NCBI RefSeq assembly: GCF_020526085.1
Contig: NZ_CP084874.1
Span: 372,001 to 436,000 of the forward strand
Source: Klebsiella africana
Lineage (GTDB): Bacteria; Pseudomonadota; Gammaproteobacteria; Enterobacterales; Enterobacteriaceae
Length of the DNA: 64,000 nucleotides
Direction: 5' to 3'
Both the position numbers and the translations under genes were made by a program. This document shows, piece after piece, positions 23,151 through 34,545 of this stretch. Position 1 is the stretch's first letter; every line of letters begins with the position of its first letter. Under the pieces are notes generated by a model. That model worked only from the letters and a program-made list of their open reading frames with translations. It ran no database searches and was not told the origin of the DNA.

Positions 23151-23951
23151 ATGGCTTTCAGAAACTGGCGGATCGGAATGCATATCCAACAGGATAGCAT
23201 TGCCATTGTCGCGCTACTGCATGAGCGCTCACGTTGGGCGCTGCGCCGCTGGTGGCGTATTCCTCTGCCGCCAGGCCTGGTACGCCAGGGAATGGTGGCG
23301 GACGTCAGCGCTCTCGGTACACGATTGGCCGCCTGGCGCCGGGAACTACCGGCGCAGCATCAGGTCAGTATCGCTTTTCCCGCGGTGCGCACATTGCAAA
23401 AGCGCCTGCCGTATCCCCAGTTCGCCCTGCGGGATCGAGAACAGGCGACGTGGATAGCCAGCGCCATGACCCAGCAGCTGGCGATGCCCGCCGCCTCCTT
23501 ATGTATTGATTATGCGCCCACCCCGCGGGATGACGGCTGGCAGGTCACAGCGGCGCAGCGGCTGGACATCAATGTCCTGCGGGAGCTGGCAGGGCGGCTG
23601 CGACTGCGGGTGGCGGCCATCGTGCCGGATGCCAGCGCGCTGGGCGCCTTTTTCCCGTGGATGACGGCGACAGAGCAGGCCCTTGCCTGGCGGGATGAAA
23701 AGCACTGGCTATGGGCGACCCAGGAGGCCTGGGGCTGTGAGGCCTGCGATGAAGTGGGCTCCTTAAGCCAGCTGGCGAAGCAGCTGCAAATGCCGTTGCG
23801 TTTGTGCACGGATGCTGGTGATGAGGCCAACAGTTTTGATGCCTGGCAGGTGATTCACCGCCGGCAGCCTCCGTTGCCGGCCGATGGCGATCGCTATGCT
23901 ATTGCCCTTGGGCTGGCGCTGGGGGGCGGGCGCCATGACGCATGTCGTTAA
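23151..23951 (+). CDS. hofM: PilM-like protein HofM
   Basis: 266 residues from MAFRNWRIGMHIQQ. An AAGGAG ribosome binding site about eight bases upstream supports this start over the ATG eight codons earlier. It is an actin-fold PilM/ComA homologue that would sit on the cytoplasmic face of a type IV pilus-like alignment complex. In E. coli, hof genes are linked to using DNA as a nutrient. First of five overlapping genes hofMNOPQ. Confidence 0.88.
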   Translation: MAFRNWRIGMHIQQDSIAIVALLHERSRWALRRWWRIPLPPGLVRQGMVADVSALGTRLAAWRRELPAQHQVSIAFPAVRTLQKRLPYPQFALRDREQATWIASAMTQQLAMPAASLCIDYAPTPRDDGWQVTAAQRLDINVLRELAGRLRLRVAAIVPDASALGAFFPWMTATEQALAWRDEKHWLWATQEAWGCEACDEVGSLSQLAKQLQMPLRLCTDAGDEANSFDAWQVIHRRQPPLPADGDRYAIALGLALGGGRHDACR

Positions 23952-24468
23952 TCTTCTTCCCTGGCGTGACCTTCGCCGCCGCCAGCGCTTGCGCTACGCC
24001 CTGTTGTTTGCCATCGGCATTGTGCTGCTGGGCGGGGGGAGCCTGCTGGTGAGCCGAATGGCGCGTATGCAGCACGACTTCCTGGCGACGCTTCACGCGA
24101 CGGCAGATGCGCAGCTGCTCGCCTCGCTTAAGCAGCGCGAACAGGCGATGCGTGAGGCGTGGCAGCAGCATCAACGGCAGCGCCAGCAGTACCAGCGCAG
24201 ATCGGCGATCGCCGCCTGGCAACCCAGGCTGCAGGCGCTCGCGGCAGATCTGCCCGCGCAGGCGTGGCTGACGCGACTGGATTATCAGGAGGCGGTCCTG
24301 ACGCTCAACGGCCTCGCTTTGAACCTGCAGGCCCTGGCCAGCGTGGAGAACGTACTGGCGAGCGTCCCAGGATTCGCGCCGGCAAAAGCTGGCGGAACCC
24401 AGCGCGACGCCGAGGGACGCTGGCAGTTCAGCTTTACCCTGGCGGGAGAGCGTTCCAATGCAGATTAA
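23935..24468 (+). CDS. hofN: PilN-like protein HofN
   Basis: 177 residues from MTHVVNLLPWRDLRRRQR. The PilN motif NLLPWR is right at the start, followed by one membrane span (about 22-42), then a coiled-coil-like Gln/Arg-rich stretch and a small periplasmic domain. The start lies within hofM (17-base overlap), showing tight coupling. Confidence 0.87.
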   Translation: MTHVVNLLPWRDLRRRQRLRYALLFAIGIVLLGGGSLLVSRMARMQHDFLATLHATADAQLLASLKQREQAMREAWQQHQRQRQQYQRRSAIAAWQPRLQALAADLPAQAWLTRLDYQEAVLTLNGLALNLQALASVENVLASVPGFAPAKAGGTQRDAEGRWQFSFTLAGERSNAD

Positions 24469-24886
24469 TATCCATCGCAGCCAGAAGCTGCTGCTGATCC
24501 TGTTTATGCTGGGGATGCTGGGAGGCGGTGCGGCACTCTGGCACGCTACCCGGCAGCCGCTGACCTCGGCGTCTCGCGACGTGGCTATGCAAACGCAGTG
24601 GCGCCGGGCGATGGCTCTGCGCATACCTGCGGATGAAACACCTGGGGCAAGTATCGACAAGCAGCCGTTTTCGCCCATCGCCATTCCGCTTGCCGGCACC
24701 AGGCTTATCGCCTGGCGCCCACAGGGGAGCGGCGGTGAGATGGAATTGTCCCTGCCCTGGCAGACGGTACCCGCGTTTTTTGCCTGGCTGGCGCGCTGCG
24801 GGATGAGTCCGCGCTCGTTCTCGTTGTATCGCGAGGCGCCGGCGCTCCGTCTGCGTTTGCAACTGGAGGCGGAAGATGATCGGTAA
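24458..24886 (+). CDS. hofO: PilO-like protein HofO
   Basis: 142 residues: one N-terminal membrane helix (about 10-28), then a small periplasmic domain. It overlaps both hofN and hofP by 11 bases. Sequence conservation in this family is low, so the name rests on position and on the match to E. coli HofO. Confidence 0.82.
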   Translation: MQINIHRSQKLLLILFMLGMLGGGAALWHATRQPLTSASRDVAMQTQWRRAMALRIPADETPGASIDKQPFSPIAIPLAGTRLIAWRPQGSGGEMELSLPWQTVPAFFAWLARCGMSPRSFSLYREAPALRLRLQLEAEDDR

Positions 24887-25256
24887 ATGCTGGGCTTTAC
24901 TGTGGCTACCGCTGTCGCTGCTGGCCGCCGGGCGAGATCCTTTCCTGCCGGTTGAGGATCCCTGCCGTACGGCGCAGTTAGCGCAATGGCGTTATGGCGG
25001 GGCGACCGGCGATGACGCAGGCTGGAGGGGATTTCTGCAGGACGGGAGCGGCAAGTGGCAGCGGGTACAAATAAATGAGCAATTATCTACAGGATGGCGA
25101 GTGAACCGGATGACAGCCGGTGAGCTGGAGATCGCCACACCTGCGGGGTGTGAACCGCCAGCGTGGCGCTGGCAACGTGAAGGGAAACAACATAATGCGA
25201 TGGATAAGCCTCCTGTTTCTGCTGCTGCCTCTGGCGGTGGTCGCCGCGCGAAATGA
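24876..25256 (+). CDS. hofP: PilP-like protein HofP
   Basis: 126 residues. A signal-like N-terminus (MIGKCWALLWLPLSLLAAG) is followed by RDPFLPVEDPC, the kind of motif seen in PilP-type periplasmic linkers. Two cysteines (in DPCRT and AGCEPP) could pair. It overlaps hofQ at its 3' end by about 60 bases, an unusually long overlap. Confidence 0.82.
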   Translation: MIGKCWALLWLPLSLLAAGRDPFLPVEDPCRTAQLAQWRYGGATGDDAGWRGFLQDGSGKWQRVQINEQLSTGWRVNRMTAGELEIATPAGCEPPAWRWQREGKQHNAMDKPPVSAAASGGGRRAK

Positions 25257-26433
25257 CAAACTGGTTTCGCTGGTCGTTGACGACGCGCCGGTGGCCCAAG
25301 TGCTGCAAGCCCTGGCCGAAATGAACCATAAGAATCTGGTCGTGGCGCCGGATGTCAGCGGCACGCTCTCCCTGCACCTGCAGAAGGTCCCCTGGACTCA
25401 GGCGTTGCGGGCGGTGGCAGACAGCGCGGGCCTCTCTTTGCAACAGCAGGGGACGGTTATTTACGCGCACACTCAGGCCTGGCAAAAGGCACATCAGGCA
25501 CAGCGTGAAGCCGAACAGGCGAAACGCCTGCAGAACCTGCCGCTGCAGGCGGAGAGCGTGACCCTGCACTTTGCCGATGCTGAGGAGCTGGCAAAAACGG
25601 GCGGCAAGTTGCTCAGCGCCCGGGGGAACTTAATGGCGGATAAGCGAACCAATCGCCTGCTGATCCGCGACGATGCCTTTCATCTTCCGGCGCTTAAAGC
25701 CTGGGCTCAGGAGATGGATCTACCGGTCGGTCAGGTAGAGCTGGCCGCCCATATCGTGTCGATGAGCGAAACCAGCCTTCGTGAGCTGGGGGTGAAGTGG
25801 CGGCTGGCGGAAGCCGGAAGCTCTCCTGGCTCCGGGCAAATCACCACCCTGAGCAGCGATGTGTCGGTAAACGATGCCAGCACCCGCGCAGGGTTTAATA
25901 TCGGCAAAATTAACGGCCGTTTGCTTGAGCTGGAACTTTCCGCGCTGGAGCGCAAGCAGCAGGTCGAGATTATCGCCAGCCCGCGTTTACTGGCTTCCCA
26001 TATGCAACCCGCCAGCATCAAACAGGGAAGTGAGATCCCCTATCAGGTCTCCAGCGGCGAAAGCGGCGCCACGTCGGTGGAGTTTAAAGAGGCGGTATTG
26101 GGGATGGAGGTGACGCCGACAGTGCTGCAGCAAGGGAGAGTGCGGCTGAAACTGCGGATCAGTGAAAATACGCCAGGTCAGGTATTAAAGCAGGAGAATG
26201 GCGAGACAATGGCCATCGATAAACAGGAGATAGAGACCCTGGTGGAAGTTCGCAGCGGCGAGACTTTAGCGTTGGGCGGCATCTTTTCGCAGAAAAACAA
26301 AACCGCCCGCGACAGCGTTCCGCTGCTTGGCGATATCCCGGTGCTGGGGCGTCTGTTTCGTCGTGACGGGAAGGATAATGAACGTCGTGAACTGGTTGTC
26401 TTTATTACGCCACGGATTCTGGCAGTACGTTAA
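25195..26433 (+). CDS. hofQ: Secretin HofQ
   Basis: 412 residues from MRWISLLFLLLPLAVVA, the same length as E. coli HofQ; the 25 in-frame codons upstream belong to hofP sequence. A signal peptide, a short N-domain (STN/N0-like, VVDDAPVAQVLQALAEM), a linker and a secretin domain with VEVRSGETLALGGIF and a C-terminal LVVFITPRIL. It should form an outer-membrane pore for DNA uptake like PilQ/ComE. It is short for a secretin but full length for HofQ. Confidence 0.9.
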   Translation: MRWISLLFLLLPLAVVAARNDKLVSLVVDDAPVAQVLQALAEMNHKNLVVAPDVSGTLSLHLQKVPWTQALRAVADSAGLSLQQQGTVIYAHTQAWQKAHQAQREAEQAKRLQNLPLQAESVTLHFADAEELAKTGGKLLSARGNLMADKRTNRLLIRDDAFHLPALKAWAQEMDLPVGQVELAAHIVSMSETSLRELGVKWRLAEAGSSPGSGQITTLSSDVSVNDASTRAGFNIGKINGRLLELELSALERKQQVEIIASPRLLASHMQPASIKQGSEIPYQVSSGESGATSVEFKEAVLGMEVTPTVLQQGRVRLKLRISENTPGQVLKQENGETMAIDKQEIETLVEVRSGETLALGGIFSQKNKTARDSVPLLGDIPVLGRLFRRDGKDNERRELVVFITPRILAVR

Positions 26434-26703
26434 GCAGGTTTTTCATGCTAAACACGTTTCAGGTGTTTGACGTGAGGACGGATTTAGCATACAAGGGGTA
26501 CCGATTTGAGAGTCGGGTACGACATCAATCCTCCCTTTATTGTCCGGCGATTTTATTCAGTTGCCAAACCAGCCGGAGTATTGAGATAATTTTTAGTCTG
26601 ACTCTCGCTCTATTGCATATGAGGTTTCAGTTCATGCCCTGCGGCGCTGGGTGTCTGCGAAGCGGGTTTATCATTAACGAATAGTCTTAGTAGTACCGAA
26701 AAA

Positions 26704-27225
26704 ATGGCAGAGAAACGCAATATCTTTCTGGTTGGGCCTATGGGTGCCGGCAAAAGCACTATTGGGCGCCAGTTAGCCCAACAGCTCAACATGGAATTTT
26801 ACGATTCTGATCAAGAGATTGAGAAACGCACTGGCGCTGATGTGGGCTGGGTCTTCGATGTTGAAGGCGAAGAAGGCTTCCGCGACCGTGAAGAAAAAAT
26901 TATCAATGAGTTGACGGAAAAACAGGGGATTGTGCTGGCGACTGGCGGCGGCTCTGTAAAATCCCGTGAAACGCGTAACCGTCTCTCCGCCCGCGGCGTG
27001 GTGGTCTACCTGGAAACAACAATCGAGAAGCAGTTGGCCCGTACGCAGCGCGATAAAAAGCGTCCTTTGCTACAAGTCGATGCGCCGCCTCGTGAAGTGC
27101 TGGAAGCGCTGGCTGACGAGCGTAACCCGCTATATGAAGAGATCGCCGATGTGACTATTCGCACAGACGATCAGAGTGCGAAAGTCGTCGCGAACCAGAT
27201 TATTCATATGCTGGAAAGCAACTGA
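26704..27225 (+). CDS. aroK: Shikimate kinase I
   Basis: 173 residues. Phosphorylates shikimate with ATP in aromatic amino acid synthesis. P-loop GPMGAGKST (11-19), substrate residues in DSDQEIE and GFRDREE, and the GGG stretch at LATGGGSV are all present. It opens the aroK-aroB-damX-dam-rpe-gph-trpS superoperon. A 270-base leader separates it from hofQ; I see no clear attenuator in it. Confidence 0.97.
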   Translation: MAEKRNIFLVGPMGAGKSTIGRQLAQQLNMEFYDSDQEIEKRTGADVGWVFDVEGEEGFRDREEKIINELTEKQGIVLATGGGSVKSRETRNRLSARGVVVYLETTIEKQLARTQRDKKRPLLQVDAPPREVLEALADERNPLYEEIADVTIRTDDQSAKVVANQIIHMLESN

Positions 27226-27279
27226 TTCTGGCTTAATAAAGTGCGTCAGAGTAAAAGTTACTGAGGTGGATGTCGCGTT

Positions 27280-28374
27280 ATGGAGAGGCTTACTGTTACC
27301 CTCGGGGAACGTAGTTACCCGATTACCATCGCGGCTGGTTTGTTTAACGATCCAGCTTCCTTCCTGCCACTCAAGTCGGGCGACCAGGCTATGCTGGTCA
27401 CCAACGAAACGCTGGCGCCGCTTTATCTGGATACCGTCCGCTCCGCGCTGGAGCAGGCTGGGGTCAACGTTGACAGCGTCATTCTGCCAGACGGCGAGCA
27501 GTACAAAAGCCTGGCGGTAATGGATACCGTGTTTACCGCGCTGTTGCAGAAACCACATGGCCGCGATACTACACTGGTGGCGCTTGGCGGGGGGGTGATC
27601 GGTGATTTAACCGGTTTCGCCGCGGCAAGCTATCAGCGCGGCGTGCGTTTTATCCAGGTCCCTACCACCTTGCTGTCGCAGGTCGATTCGTCGGTCGGCG
27701 GCAAAACCGCAGTTAACCACCCTCTCGGCAAAAACATGATTGGTGCCTTCTGGCAGCCGGTTTCCGTGGTGGTTGACCTTAACTGCTTGAAAACACTCCC
27801 GAAGCGCGAGCTCGCTTCCGGGCTGGCTGAAGTCATCAAGTACGGCGTGATCCTCGACGGCGAATTCTTCTGCTGGCTGGAAAACAACATTGATGCGCTG
27901 CTGGCCCTGGATGAAAAAGCGATGGCGTACTGTATTCGCCGTTGCTGTGAGCTGAAAGCGGAAGTTGTGGCTGCCGACGAGCGTGAAACCGGGTTACGTG
28001 CTTTACTCAATCTTGGACATACCTTCGGCCATGCTATCGAGGCAGAAATGGGTTACGGTAACTGGCTGCACGGTGAAGCGGTGGCGGCAGGTATGGTCAT
28101 GGCGGCGCATACCGCCCAACGGCTGGGGCAGTTCCGCGCGCAGGATACTCAGCGCATTATCGATCTGCTCAGGCGTGCAGGCTTGCCGGTACGCGGCCCG
28201 CAGGAAATGAGTGCGCAGGCGTATTTGCCCCATATGATGCGCGATAAAAAAGTTCTGGCTGGCGAAATGCGGCTAGTGCTCCCGCTGGCAATAGGAAGCA
28301 GCGAGTTACGCGGCGGAGTGCCGCACGATGTGGTTCTTGGCGCGATTGCTGATACTCAGCAGGCGCAACAATAA
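27280..28374 (+). CDS. aroB: 3-dehydroquinate synthase
   Basis: 364 residues (E. coli 362). AroB turns DAHP into 3-dehydroquinate, the second step of the shikimate pathway, using NAD and a divalent metal. The NAD-binding [13 protein letters not shown], the phosphate-binding [12 protein letters not shown] and the metal-binding His residues in [11 protein letters not shown] are all present. It lies 54 bases after aroK. Confidence 0.97.
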   Translation: MERLTVTLGERSYPITIAAGLFNDPASFLPLKSGDQAMLVTNETLAPLYLDTVRSALEQAGVNVDSVILPDGEQYKSLAVMDTVFTALLQKPHGRDTTLVALGGGVIGDLTGFAAASYQRGVRFIQVPTTLLSQVDSSVGGKTAVNHPLGKNMIGAFWQPVSVVVDLNCLKTLPKRELASGLAEVIKYGVILDGEFFCWLENNIDALLALDEKAMAYCIRRCCELKAEVVAADERETGLRALLNLGHTFGHAIEAEMGYGNWLHGEAVAAGMVMAAHTAQRLGQFRAQDTQRIIDLLRRAGLPVRGPQEMSAQAYLPHMMRDKKVLAGEMRLVLPLAIGSSELRGGVPHDVVLGAIADTQQAQQ

Positions 28375-28458
28375 GAAGGTCTGGCCGCGTTCGCGCGGCG
28401 TTATCATTTCGGGTGATGTGCAATAATCGTGAGCATAAGCCTTTTAGTGGGGTGTTAA

Positions 28459-29745
28459 ATGGATGATTTCAAACCAGAAGACGATATGAAAGCCGATCGC
28501 AACGATCGTCGTGCTGGTCGTTCCCGTCAGTCTTCCGAGCGTGATGCCGATCCGCAGATCAATTTCGACGATGTCGATCTTGATGCCGATGAAGATCGTC
28601 CGACGCGTGCCGGTAAGGCCCGCCGCGAGCGTGATGAGGAAGAATTCGAAGAAGAACTGGATGCGGAAGACGAAGAGATGCTCGAAGAGCAGCCTGTAGA
28701 GCGTCGTCCGCGCAAGCGTAAAAAAGCGCCGGCTAAACCTGCCTCCCGTCAGTACATCATGATGGGTGTGGGAATTCTGGTGCTGCTGTTGTTAATCGTG
28801 GGTATCGGTTCCGCGCTGAAATCGCCTTCATCGTCCAGCCAGCAGACCGCTTCCGGCGAGAAGAGCATTAATCTGTCTGACGATCAGTCCACCAGCACGC
28901 CTGCTGCCGGCCAGGATCAGACCGCCGCCAATACCACCTCACAGCAGGACGTCACGGTCCCGCCTATTGCCACAAATCCGACGCAGAGCCAGTCATCGGC
29001 AGAGCCGCAGGGCCAGCAGCGTGTTGAAGTTCAGGGCGATCTGAACAATGCGCTGACCCAGCAGCAGGGCCAGCTGGACGGCGCCGTAGCCAACTCGACG
29101 CTGCCCACTGAACCGGCAACCGTCGCGCCAATTCGTAATGGCGCTAATGGCACCGCGGCACCGCGCCAGGCGACCGAACGTCAGACGGCGGCAACGCCGC
29201 GTCCGGCTGAGCGTAAGCACACCGTTATCGAAGCAAAGCCGCAGCCGAAGCCTCAGGCCGTGGCGAAAGCGCCGGTAGAAACGAAGCCGGTTCAGCCGAA
29301 GCATGTTGAAAGCGCGGCGACCACCACCCCGGCGAAAACGACCGTCGCGGAAAGCAAACCGGTGGCAACAGCGCAGAATAAACCTGCAGCAACAGCGACC
29401 ACCTCCACTGCTGCGCCAGCCGCAGCGGCAGCACCGGCCGCGAAGAGCGGTAAAACGGCAGGTGACGTCAGCTCAATGAAATCTGCGCCGTCGGGTAACT
29501 ACACCCTGCAGCTCAGCAGCTCCTCTAACTACGACAACCTGAACAACTGGGCGAAGAAAGAGAAGCTGGAAAAATATGTTGTCTATGAAACATCGCGTAA
29601 CGGCCAACCATGGTACGTGCTGGTGAGCGGGATTTATGCTTCAAAAGAAGAAGCGAAACGCGCTGTTACCTCGCTGCCGGCGGACGTGCAGGCGAAAAAT
29701 CCATGGGCAAAACCGCTGCATCAGGTTCAGGCTGACCTGAAATAA
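28459..29745 (+). CDS. damX: Cell division protein DamX (SPOR domain)
   Basis: 428 residues. An acidic/basic cytoplasmic N-terminus (about 1-95) with Asp/Glu and Arg runs, one membrane helix (about 97-117), a long Ala/Thr/Pro/Gln-rich periplasmic linker and a C-terminal SPOR domain (about 345-425, starting [15 protein letters not shown]) that binds denuded septal peptidoglycan. DamX helps septum formation. The linker is low complexity and will vary between strains. Confidence 0.94.
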   Translation: MDDFKPEDDMKADRNDRRAGRSRQSSERDADPQINFDDVDLDADEDRPTRAGKARRERDEEEFEEELDAEDEEMLEEQPVERRPRKRKKAPAKPASRQYIMMGVGILVLLLLIVGIGSALKSPSSSSQQTASGEKSINLSDDQSTSTPAAGQDQTAANTTSQQDVTVPPIATNPTQSQSSAEPQGQQRVEVQGDLNNALTQQQGQLDGAVANSTLPTEPATVAPIRNGANGTAAPRQATERQTAATPRPAERKHTVIEAKPQPKPQAVAKAPVETKPVQPKHVESAATTTPAKTTVAESKPVATAQNKPAATATTSTAAPAAAAAPAAKSGKTAGDVSSMKSAPSGNYTLQLSSSSNYDNLNNWAKKEKLEKYVVYETSRNGQPWYVLVSGIYASKEEAKRAVTSLPADVQAKNPWAKPLHQVQADLK

Positions 29746-29823
29746 TGCCGTGGGGTAGTCTTAAGCGCAGGATGCTGTCGGAGCTTTCTCCACAGCCGGA
29801 GAACGTGTAATTAGTTAGGCAGC

Positions 29824-30651
29824 ATGAAAAAGAATCGCGCTTTTCTAAAGTGGGCAGGGGGGAAGTACCCCCTGCTTGACGATATTAAAAAGCATTTGCC
29901 GGAAGGCGAGTGTTTAATCGAGCCCTTTGTGGGCGCCGGGTCGGTATTTCTCAATACCGACTTTTCTCGTTATATCCTCGCGGATATCAACAGTGACTTG
30001 ATCGGTCTGTACAACATCGTCAAATTGCGCACCGACGAATATGTCGCTGCCGCCCGCGAGATGTTTATCCCGGAAAATAACGTCGCTGAGCGCTACTACC
30101 AGTATCGTGATGAATTTAATCAAAGCCAGGATCCGCTGCGTCGTGCGGTGCTGTTCCTGTATTTGAACCGTCACGGCTACAACGGCCTGTGCCGCTACAA
30201 TCTGCGCGGCGAGTTCAATGTGCCATTTGGCCGTTATAAAAAGCCCTATTTCCCCGAAGCTGAGCTCTATCATTTCGCCGAGAAGGCGCAAAACGCCGAG
30301 TTTTACTGCGAATCTTACGAACAGTGCATGCAACGTGCCGATAGCCGCACAGTGGTGTATTGCGATCCGCCCTATGCGCCGCTAACGGCGACGGCGAACT
30401 TTACCGCCTACCACACCAACAGCTTCAATCTGGAACAACAGGTACTGCTGGCGCAAAAGGCGGAATCGCTGATGAAAAAGCGGATCCCGGTGCTGATTTC
30501 CAACCACCGTACACCGTTGACGCAGGAATGGTATAAAAACGCGGCAGAAACGCATATTGTGAAAGTTCGGCGCAGCATCAGCAGCAACGGTGGTACGCGT
30601 AAAAAGGTGGATGAGCTCTTAGCGCTCTACCGTCCGCCTAAGACCAAATAA
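29824..30651 (+). CDS. dam: DNA adenine methyltransferase (GATC)
   Basis: 275 residues. Dam methylates N6 of adenine in GATC and guides mismatch repair, replication timing and gene regulation. The SAM-binding motif FVGAGSVF (residues 35-42) and the catalytic DPPY (181-184) are intact, in the alpha-group order. It sits in the usual place between damX and rpe. Confidence 0.98.
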   Translation: MKKNRAFLKWAGGKYPLLDDIKKHLPEGECLIEPFVGAGSVFLNTDFSRYILADINSDLIGLYNIVKLRTDEYVAAAREMFIPENNVAERYYQYRDEFNQSQDPLRRAVLFLYLNRHGYNGLCRYNLRGEFNVPFGRYKKPYFPEAELYHFAEKAQNAEFYCESYEQCMQRADSRTVVYCDPPYAPLTATANFTAYHTNSFNLEQQVLLAQKAESLMKKRIPVLISNHRTPLTQEWYKNAAETHIVKVRRSISSNGGTRKKVDELLALYRPPKTK

Positions 30652-30668
30652 ATTTCAAGGAGATGCGG

Positions 30669-31346
30669 ATGAAGCAGTATTTGATTGCCCCTTCGATTCT
30701 GTCAGCTGATTTTGCCCGTCTGGGTGAGGATACCGCGAAGGCGCTGGCGGCGGGTGCGGATGTCGTGCACTTCGACGTCATGGACAACCACTACGTGCCG
30801 AATCTGACGATTGGCCCGATGGTGCTGAAGTCGCTGCGTAACTACGGTATTACCGCGCCAATCGACGTCCACCTGATGGTGAAGCCGGTCGACCGCATCA
30901 TTCCTGATTTTGCCGAAGCCGGCGCCAGCATTATCACCTTCCATCCGGAAGCCTCCGAACACGTCGATCGCAGCCTGCAGCTGATTAAAGAGCACGGCTG
31001 TAAAGCGGGTCTGGTGTTTAACCCGGCGACGCCGCTGAGCTATCTCGATTACGTGATGGATAAGCTGGACGTGATCCTGCTGATGTCGGTTAACCCGGGC
31101 TTTGGCGGCCAGTCCTTTATTCCCCAGACGCTGGATAAACTGCGTGAAGTGCGCCAGCGCATCGATGCTTCCGGCTACGACATCCGCCTGGAAGTGGATG
31201 GTGGGGTAAAAGCCAGCAATATCGGCGAAATCGCTGCGGCGGGCGCGGATATGTTTGTTGCCGGTTCGGCGATCTTCGGCCAACCGGACTACAAGAAAGT
31301 GATTGATCAAATGCGTAGTGAATTAGCGAAGGTGAGTCATGGATAA
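30669..31346 (+). CDS. rpe: Ribulose-phosphate 3-epimerase
   Basis: 225 residues from [11 protein letters not shown]. The AAGGAG box at 30657-30662 touches an upstream ATG at 30663 and is correctly spaced from the ATG at 30669, so the latter is chosen. Rpe interconverts ribulose 5-phosphate and xylulose 5-phosphate in the pentose phosphate pathway. The TIM-barrel metal ligands in VVHFDVMD (H34, D36) and in LEVDGGV are present. It overlaps gph by eight bases. Confidence 0.97.
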   Translation: MKQYLIAPSILSADFARLGEDTAKALAAGADVVHFDVMDNHYVPNLTIGPMVLKSLRNYGITAPIDVHLMVKPVDRIIPDFAEAGASIITFHPEASEHVDRSLQLIKEHGCKAGLVFNPATPLSYLDYVMDKLDVILLMSVNPGFGGQSFIPQTLDKLREVRQRIDASGYDIRLEVDGGVKASNIGEIAAAGADMFVAGSAIFGQPDYKKVIDQMRSELAKVSHG

Positions 31347-32100
31347 ATTACAGGCGATCCGCGGCATCGCGTTTGATCTCGACGGCACGTTGGTGGACAG
31401 TGCGCCGGGTTTAACCTCGGCGGTTGATAACGCCCTTTACGCCCTGGAGCTGCCGGTGGCGGGAGAAGAGCGGGTCGTGACCTGGATCGGCAACGGCGCC
31501 GATGTCCTGATGGAGCGGGCGCTGACCTGGGCTCGTCAGGAGCGTGCCACGTTACGTGCGGCGATGGGCAAGCCTTCCGTCGACGATCATGATATTCCGC
31601 AAGACGAACAGCTACGCATTTTGCGTAAACTGTTTGACCGCTATTACGCCGAAGCGGCGGAAGAGGGCAGCTTCCTGTTTCCGGCGGTGGCCGATACGCT
31701 CGGCGCGCTGCATGCCAAAGACTTGCCGCTGGCGCTGGTCACCAATAAGCCAACACCGTTTGTCGCCCCGCTGCTTGAGGCGCTCGATATTGCAAAATAT
31801 TTTAGCGTGGTGATTGGCGGTGATGACGTGCAGAATAAAAAGCCGCATCCGGAACCGCTACTGCTGGTGGCGGAAAAGCTCTCTCTGGCTCCAGCCGAGC
31901 TGCTGTTCGTCGGCGATTCGCGCAATGATATTCAGGCGGCCAAAGCGGCAGGTTGCTGCTCTGTTGGCCTGACCTACGGTTATAACTATGGCGAACCGCT
32001 TGCGCTGAGCGAGCCGGACTATCTCTTCGACCAGTTTAATGAACTCTTACCCGCTCTCGGGTTACCGCACAGTGAAACTCAGGAATTGAAACATGACTAA
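31339..32100 (+). CDS. gph: Phosphoglycolate phosphatase
   Basis: 253 residues. This HAD hydrolase removes 2-phosphoglycolate, largely from DNA repair of 3'-phosphoglycolate ends. Motif I is DLDGTLVDS (D13, D15), motif [10 protein letters not shown] and motif [17 protein letters not shown]. It overlaps rpe and trpS by eight bases each, so the three are coupled. Confidence 0.96.
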   Translation: MDKLQAIRGIAFDLDGTLVDSAPGLTSAVDNALYALELPVAGEERVVTWIGNGADVLMERALTWARQERATLRAAMGKPSVDDHDIPQDEQLRILRKLFDRYYAEAAEEGSFLFPAVADTLGALHAKDLPLALVTNKPTPFVAPLLEALDIAKYFSVVIGGDDVQNKKPHPEPLLLVAEKLSLAPAELLFVGDSRNDIQAAKAAGCCSVGLTYGYNYGEPLALSEPDYLFDQFNELLPALGLPHSETQELKHD

Positions 32101-33097
32101 GCCCATCGTTTTTAGTGGCGCACAGCCCTCAGGTGAACTGACCATTGGCAACTACATGGGTGCGCTGCGTCAGTGGGTCAACATGCAGGACGAATACCAC
32201 TGCATCTACTGCATCGTGGACCAGCACGCCATCACCGTGCGCCAGGATCCGCAGCAGCTGCGCAAGGCAACCCTGGATACCCTGGCACTGTATCTGGCCT
32301 GCGGCATCGACCCGCAAAAAAGCACCATCTTCGTTCAGTCGCACGTGCCGGAGCACGCCCAGTTAGGCTGGGCGCTGAACTGCTACACCTATTTCGGCGA
32401 GCTGAGCCGCATGACGCAGTTTAAAGACAAGTCCGCGCGCTATGCGGAGAACATCAACGCCGGTCTGTTTGATTATCCGGTACTGATGGCCGCTGACATT
32501 CTGCTGTACCAGACCAACCAGGTTCCGGTCGGCGAAGATCAGAAGCAGCACCTTGAGCTGAGCCGCGACATTGCCCAGCGTTTTAACGCTATCTACGGCG
32601 ATATTTTTAAAGTGCCTGAGCCGTTTATCCCGAAATCCGGCGCGCGCGTGATGTCGCTGCTGGAGCCGACCAAGAAGATGTCCAAGTCCGACGACAACCG
32701 CAACAACGTCATCGGCCTGCTGGAAGATCCGAAATCGGTGGTCAAGAAGATCAAACGCGCGGTCACTGACTCCGACGAGCCGCCGGTAGTGCGCTACGAC
32801 CTGAAGGAGAAAGCGGGCGTCTCCAACCTGCTGGATATTCTCTCCGCGGTCACCGGGAAAACCATTCCTGAGCTGGAGCAGCATTTTGAAGGCAAAATGT
32901 ATGGCCACCTGAAAGGCGAAGTCGCCGAAGCGGTATCGGGTATGCTGACTGAGCTGCAGGAGCGCTATTATCGTTTCCGTAACGACGAAGCGTTTCTCAA
33001 TCAGGTGATGAAAGATGGCGCAGAAAAGGCCAGCGCGCGCGCCTCCCAGACCCTGAAAGCGGTATACGAAGCGATTGGCTTTGTCGCCAGACCGTAA
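32093..33097 (+). CDS. trpS: Tryptophanyl-tRNA synthetase
   Basis: 334 residues, the E. coli length. Class I synthetase with the HIGH-type motif TIGN in [14 protein letters not shown] and the KMSKS loop in [11 protein letters not shown]. Last gene of the superoperon, followed directly by a strong terminator. Confidence 0.98.
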   Translation: MTKPIVFSGAQPSGELTIGNYMGALRQWVNMQDEYHCIYCIVDQHAITVRQDPQQLRKATLDTLALYLACGIDPQKSTIFVQSHVPEHAQLGWALNCYTYFGELSRMTQFKDKSARYAENINAGLFDYPVLMAADILLYQTNQVPVGEDQKQHLELSRDIAQRFNAIYGDIFKVPEPFIPKSGARVMSLLEPTKKMSKSDDNRNNVIGLLEDPKSVVKKIKRAVTDSDEPPVVRYDLKEKAGVSNLLDILSAVTGKTIPELEQHFEGKMYGHLKGEVAEAVSGMLTELQERYYRFRNDEAFLNQVMKDGAEKASARASQTLKAVYEAIGFVARP

Positions 33098-33111
33098 GCG
33101 ATGCAACAGCT

Positions 33112-33142
33112 AAAAAGGGCGGGAATATCCCGCCCTTTTTTA
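33112..33142. terminator. Bidirectional terminator between trpS and cysG
   Basis: AAAAAGGGCGGGA-ata-TCCCGCCCTTTTTT, a perfect eight-bp GC stem with A- and T-runs. Confidence 0.93.
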
Positions 33143-33171
33143 TGCCTGTCGTCCATGCCGCAAGGCGAAGG

Positions 33172-34545
33172 TTAGTGGTTCGAGAACCAGTTCAGTTTAT
33201 CCCGTAGGCCGACCACGCGACCAACGATGATCAGCGCCGGGCTGGCCATCTGCTGCGCCAGAATATCCAGCTGTCCTAAAGTGCCGCTGACCACTTTTTG
33301 CGTCACAGCGGTGCCGTTCTCGACGATGGCGGCGGGCATATCTTCCGCCATGCCGTGAGCGATAAGCTTCTCGCGGATCGCCGGCGCCTGGTTCAGACCC
33401 ATGTAGAACACCAGGGTTTGCTTCTCCACCGCCAGGTTCGCCCAGTCCAGCTCGCCGCCGGTTTTCAGGTGGCCGGTGACCAGGCGGACGCCCTGCGCGA
33501 AATCGCGGTGTGTTAACGGGATCCCTGAGTAGGCGGAGCAGCCGGAGGCGGCAGTAATGCCAGGCACAACGGAGAAGGGAATGCCAGCCTCACAAAGCGT
33601 CTCCAACTCTTCTCCGCCGCGGCCAAAGATAAAGGGATCGCCGCCTTTCAGCCGGACCACGCGTTTTCCTTTTTGCGCTTCGCGCAGCAGGATCTGGTTA
33701 ATTTCTTCCTGCGGGACGCAGTGGTAGCCTGAACGTTTACCGACGAACACCCGGTCGGCATCGCGGCGCACCAGATTCATGATGTCGTCGGAGACCAGCC
33801 GGTCATAGACCACCACATCTGCCTGCTGGATCTGCTGTAGCCCTTTGAGCGTGAGCAGCCCGGCGTCGCCGGGGCCGGCGCCAACCAGCACCACCTCGCC
33901 GCGATGCTCTAACGGTTCCGTCAGCAACTGCTCAGTGGTATCCGCCACCGCCTGCCGATCGTCATTAGCCAGCGACTGCGCCAGACGGTCGTTAACAAAC
34001 AGCTTCTCCCAGAAACGGCGACGCTCGCCTACGGTGGCAAACTGCTGTTTTACGCGCGCGCGCAGATGGCCGGCATAGCGGGCCAGCTGGCCGAGATGTA
34101 AGGGCAGGATTGACTCCAGTTTCTCGCGCAGCAGGCGCGCCAGCACCGGTGATGTCCCGCCCGAGGAGACGGCGACCATTAACGGCGAGCGATCGATGAT
34201 CGACGGCATAATAAAGCTGGCCTGGCGTGGGGCATCCACCACGTTACAGAAGATACGCCGCGCTTCAGCCGCCTCGCTGACCTGCTGGTTCACCGTCTCA
34301 TTATCGGTAGCGGCAATGGCCAGCCAGCAGTTATCCAGCAGCGAGGGGATAAACTCCCCCTGCACCAGGGTTAGCATCTGTGAATCGGCCCACACCTGAA
34401 ACTGGGGGGTGAAATCGAGCGCATTGACCGTGACGTTAGCGCCAGCATCCAGCAGCAGACGGGCTTTGCGTTCGGCGACATCCCCGCCGCCAACCAGTAA
34501 ACAATCGCGCTGGCGCAACTGGCAGAATATGGGTAAGTGATCCAC
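33172..34545 (-). CDS. cysG: Siroheme synthase CysG (trifunctional)
   Basis: 457 residues, the E. coli length. The N-terminal half (about 1-210) is the NAD-dependent dehydrogenase/ferrochelatase: [15 protein letters not shown], and [11 protein letters not shown] around the regulatory serine. The C-terminal half is uroporphyrinogen III methylase: [32 protein letters not shown] and VPGITAASG. It makes siroheme for NirB and for sulfite reductase. In E. coli it is the last gene of nirBDC-cysG; here nirC is missing between it and nirD. Confidence 0.97.
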   Translation of the reverse strand: MDHLPIFCQLRQRDCLLVGGGDVAERKARLLLDAGANVTVNALDFTPQFQVWADSQMLTLVQGEFIPSLLDNCWLAIAATDNETVNQQVSEAAEARRIFCNVVDAPRQASFIMPSIIDRSPLMVAVSSGGTSPVLARLLREKLESILPLHLGQLARYAGHLRARVKQQFATVGERRRFWEKLFVNDRLAQSLANDDRQAVADTTEQLLTEPLEHRGEVVLVGAGPGDAGLLTLKGLQQIQQADVVVYDRLVSDDIMNLVRRDADRVFVGKRSGYHCVPQEEINQILLREAQKGKRVVRLKGGDPFIFGRGGEELETLCEAGIPFSVVPGITAASGCSAYSGIPLTHRDFAQGVRLVTGHLKTGGELDWANLAVEKQTLVFYMGLNQAPAIREKLIAHGMAEDMPAAIVENGTAVTQKVVSGTLGQLDILAQQMASPALIIVGRVVGLRDKLNWFSNH

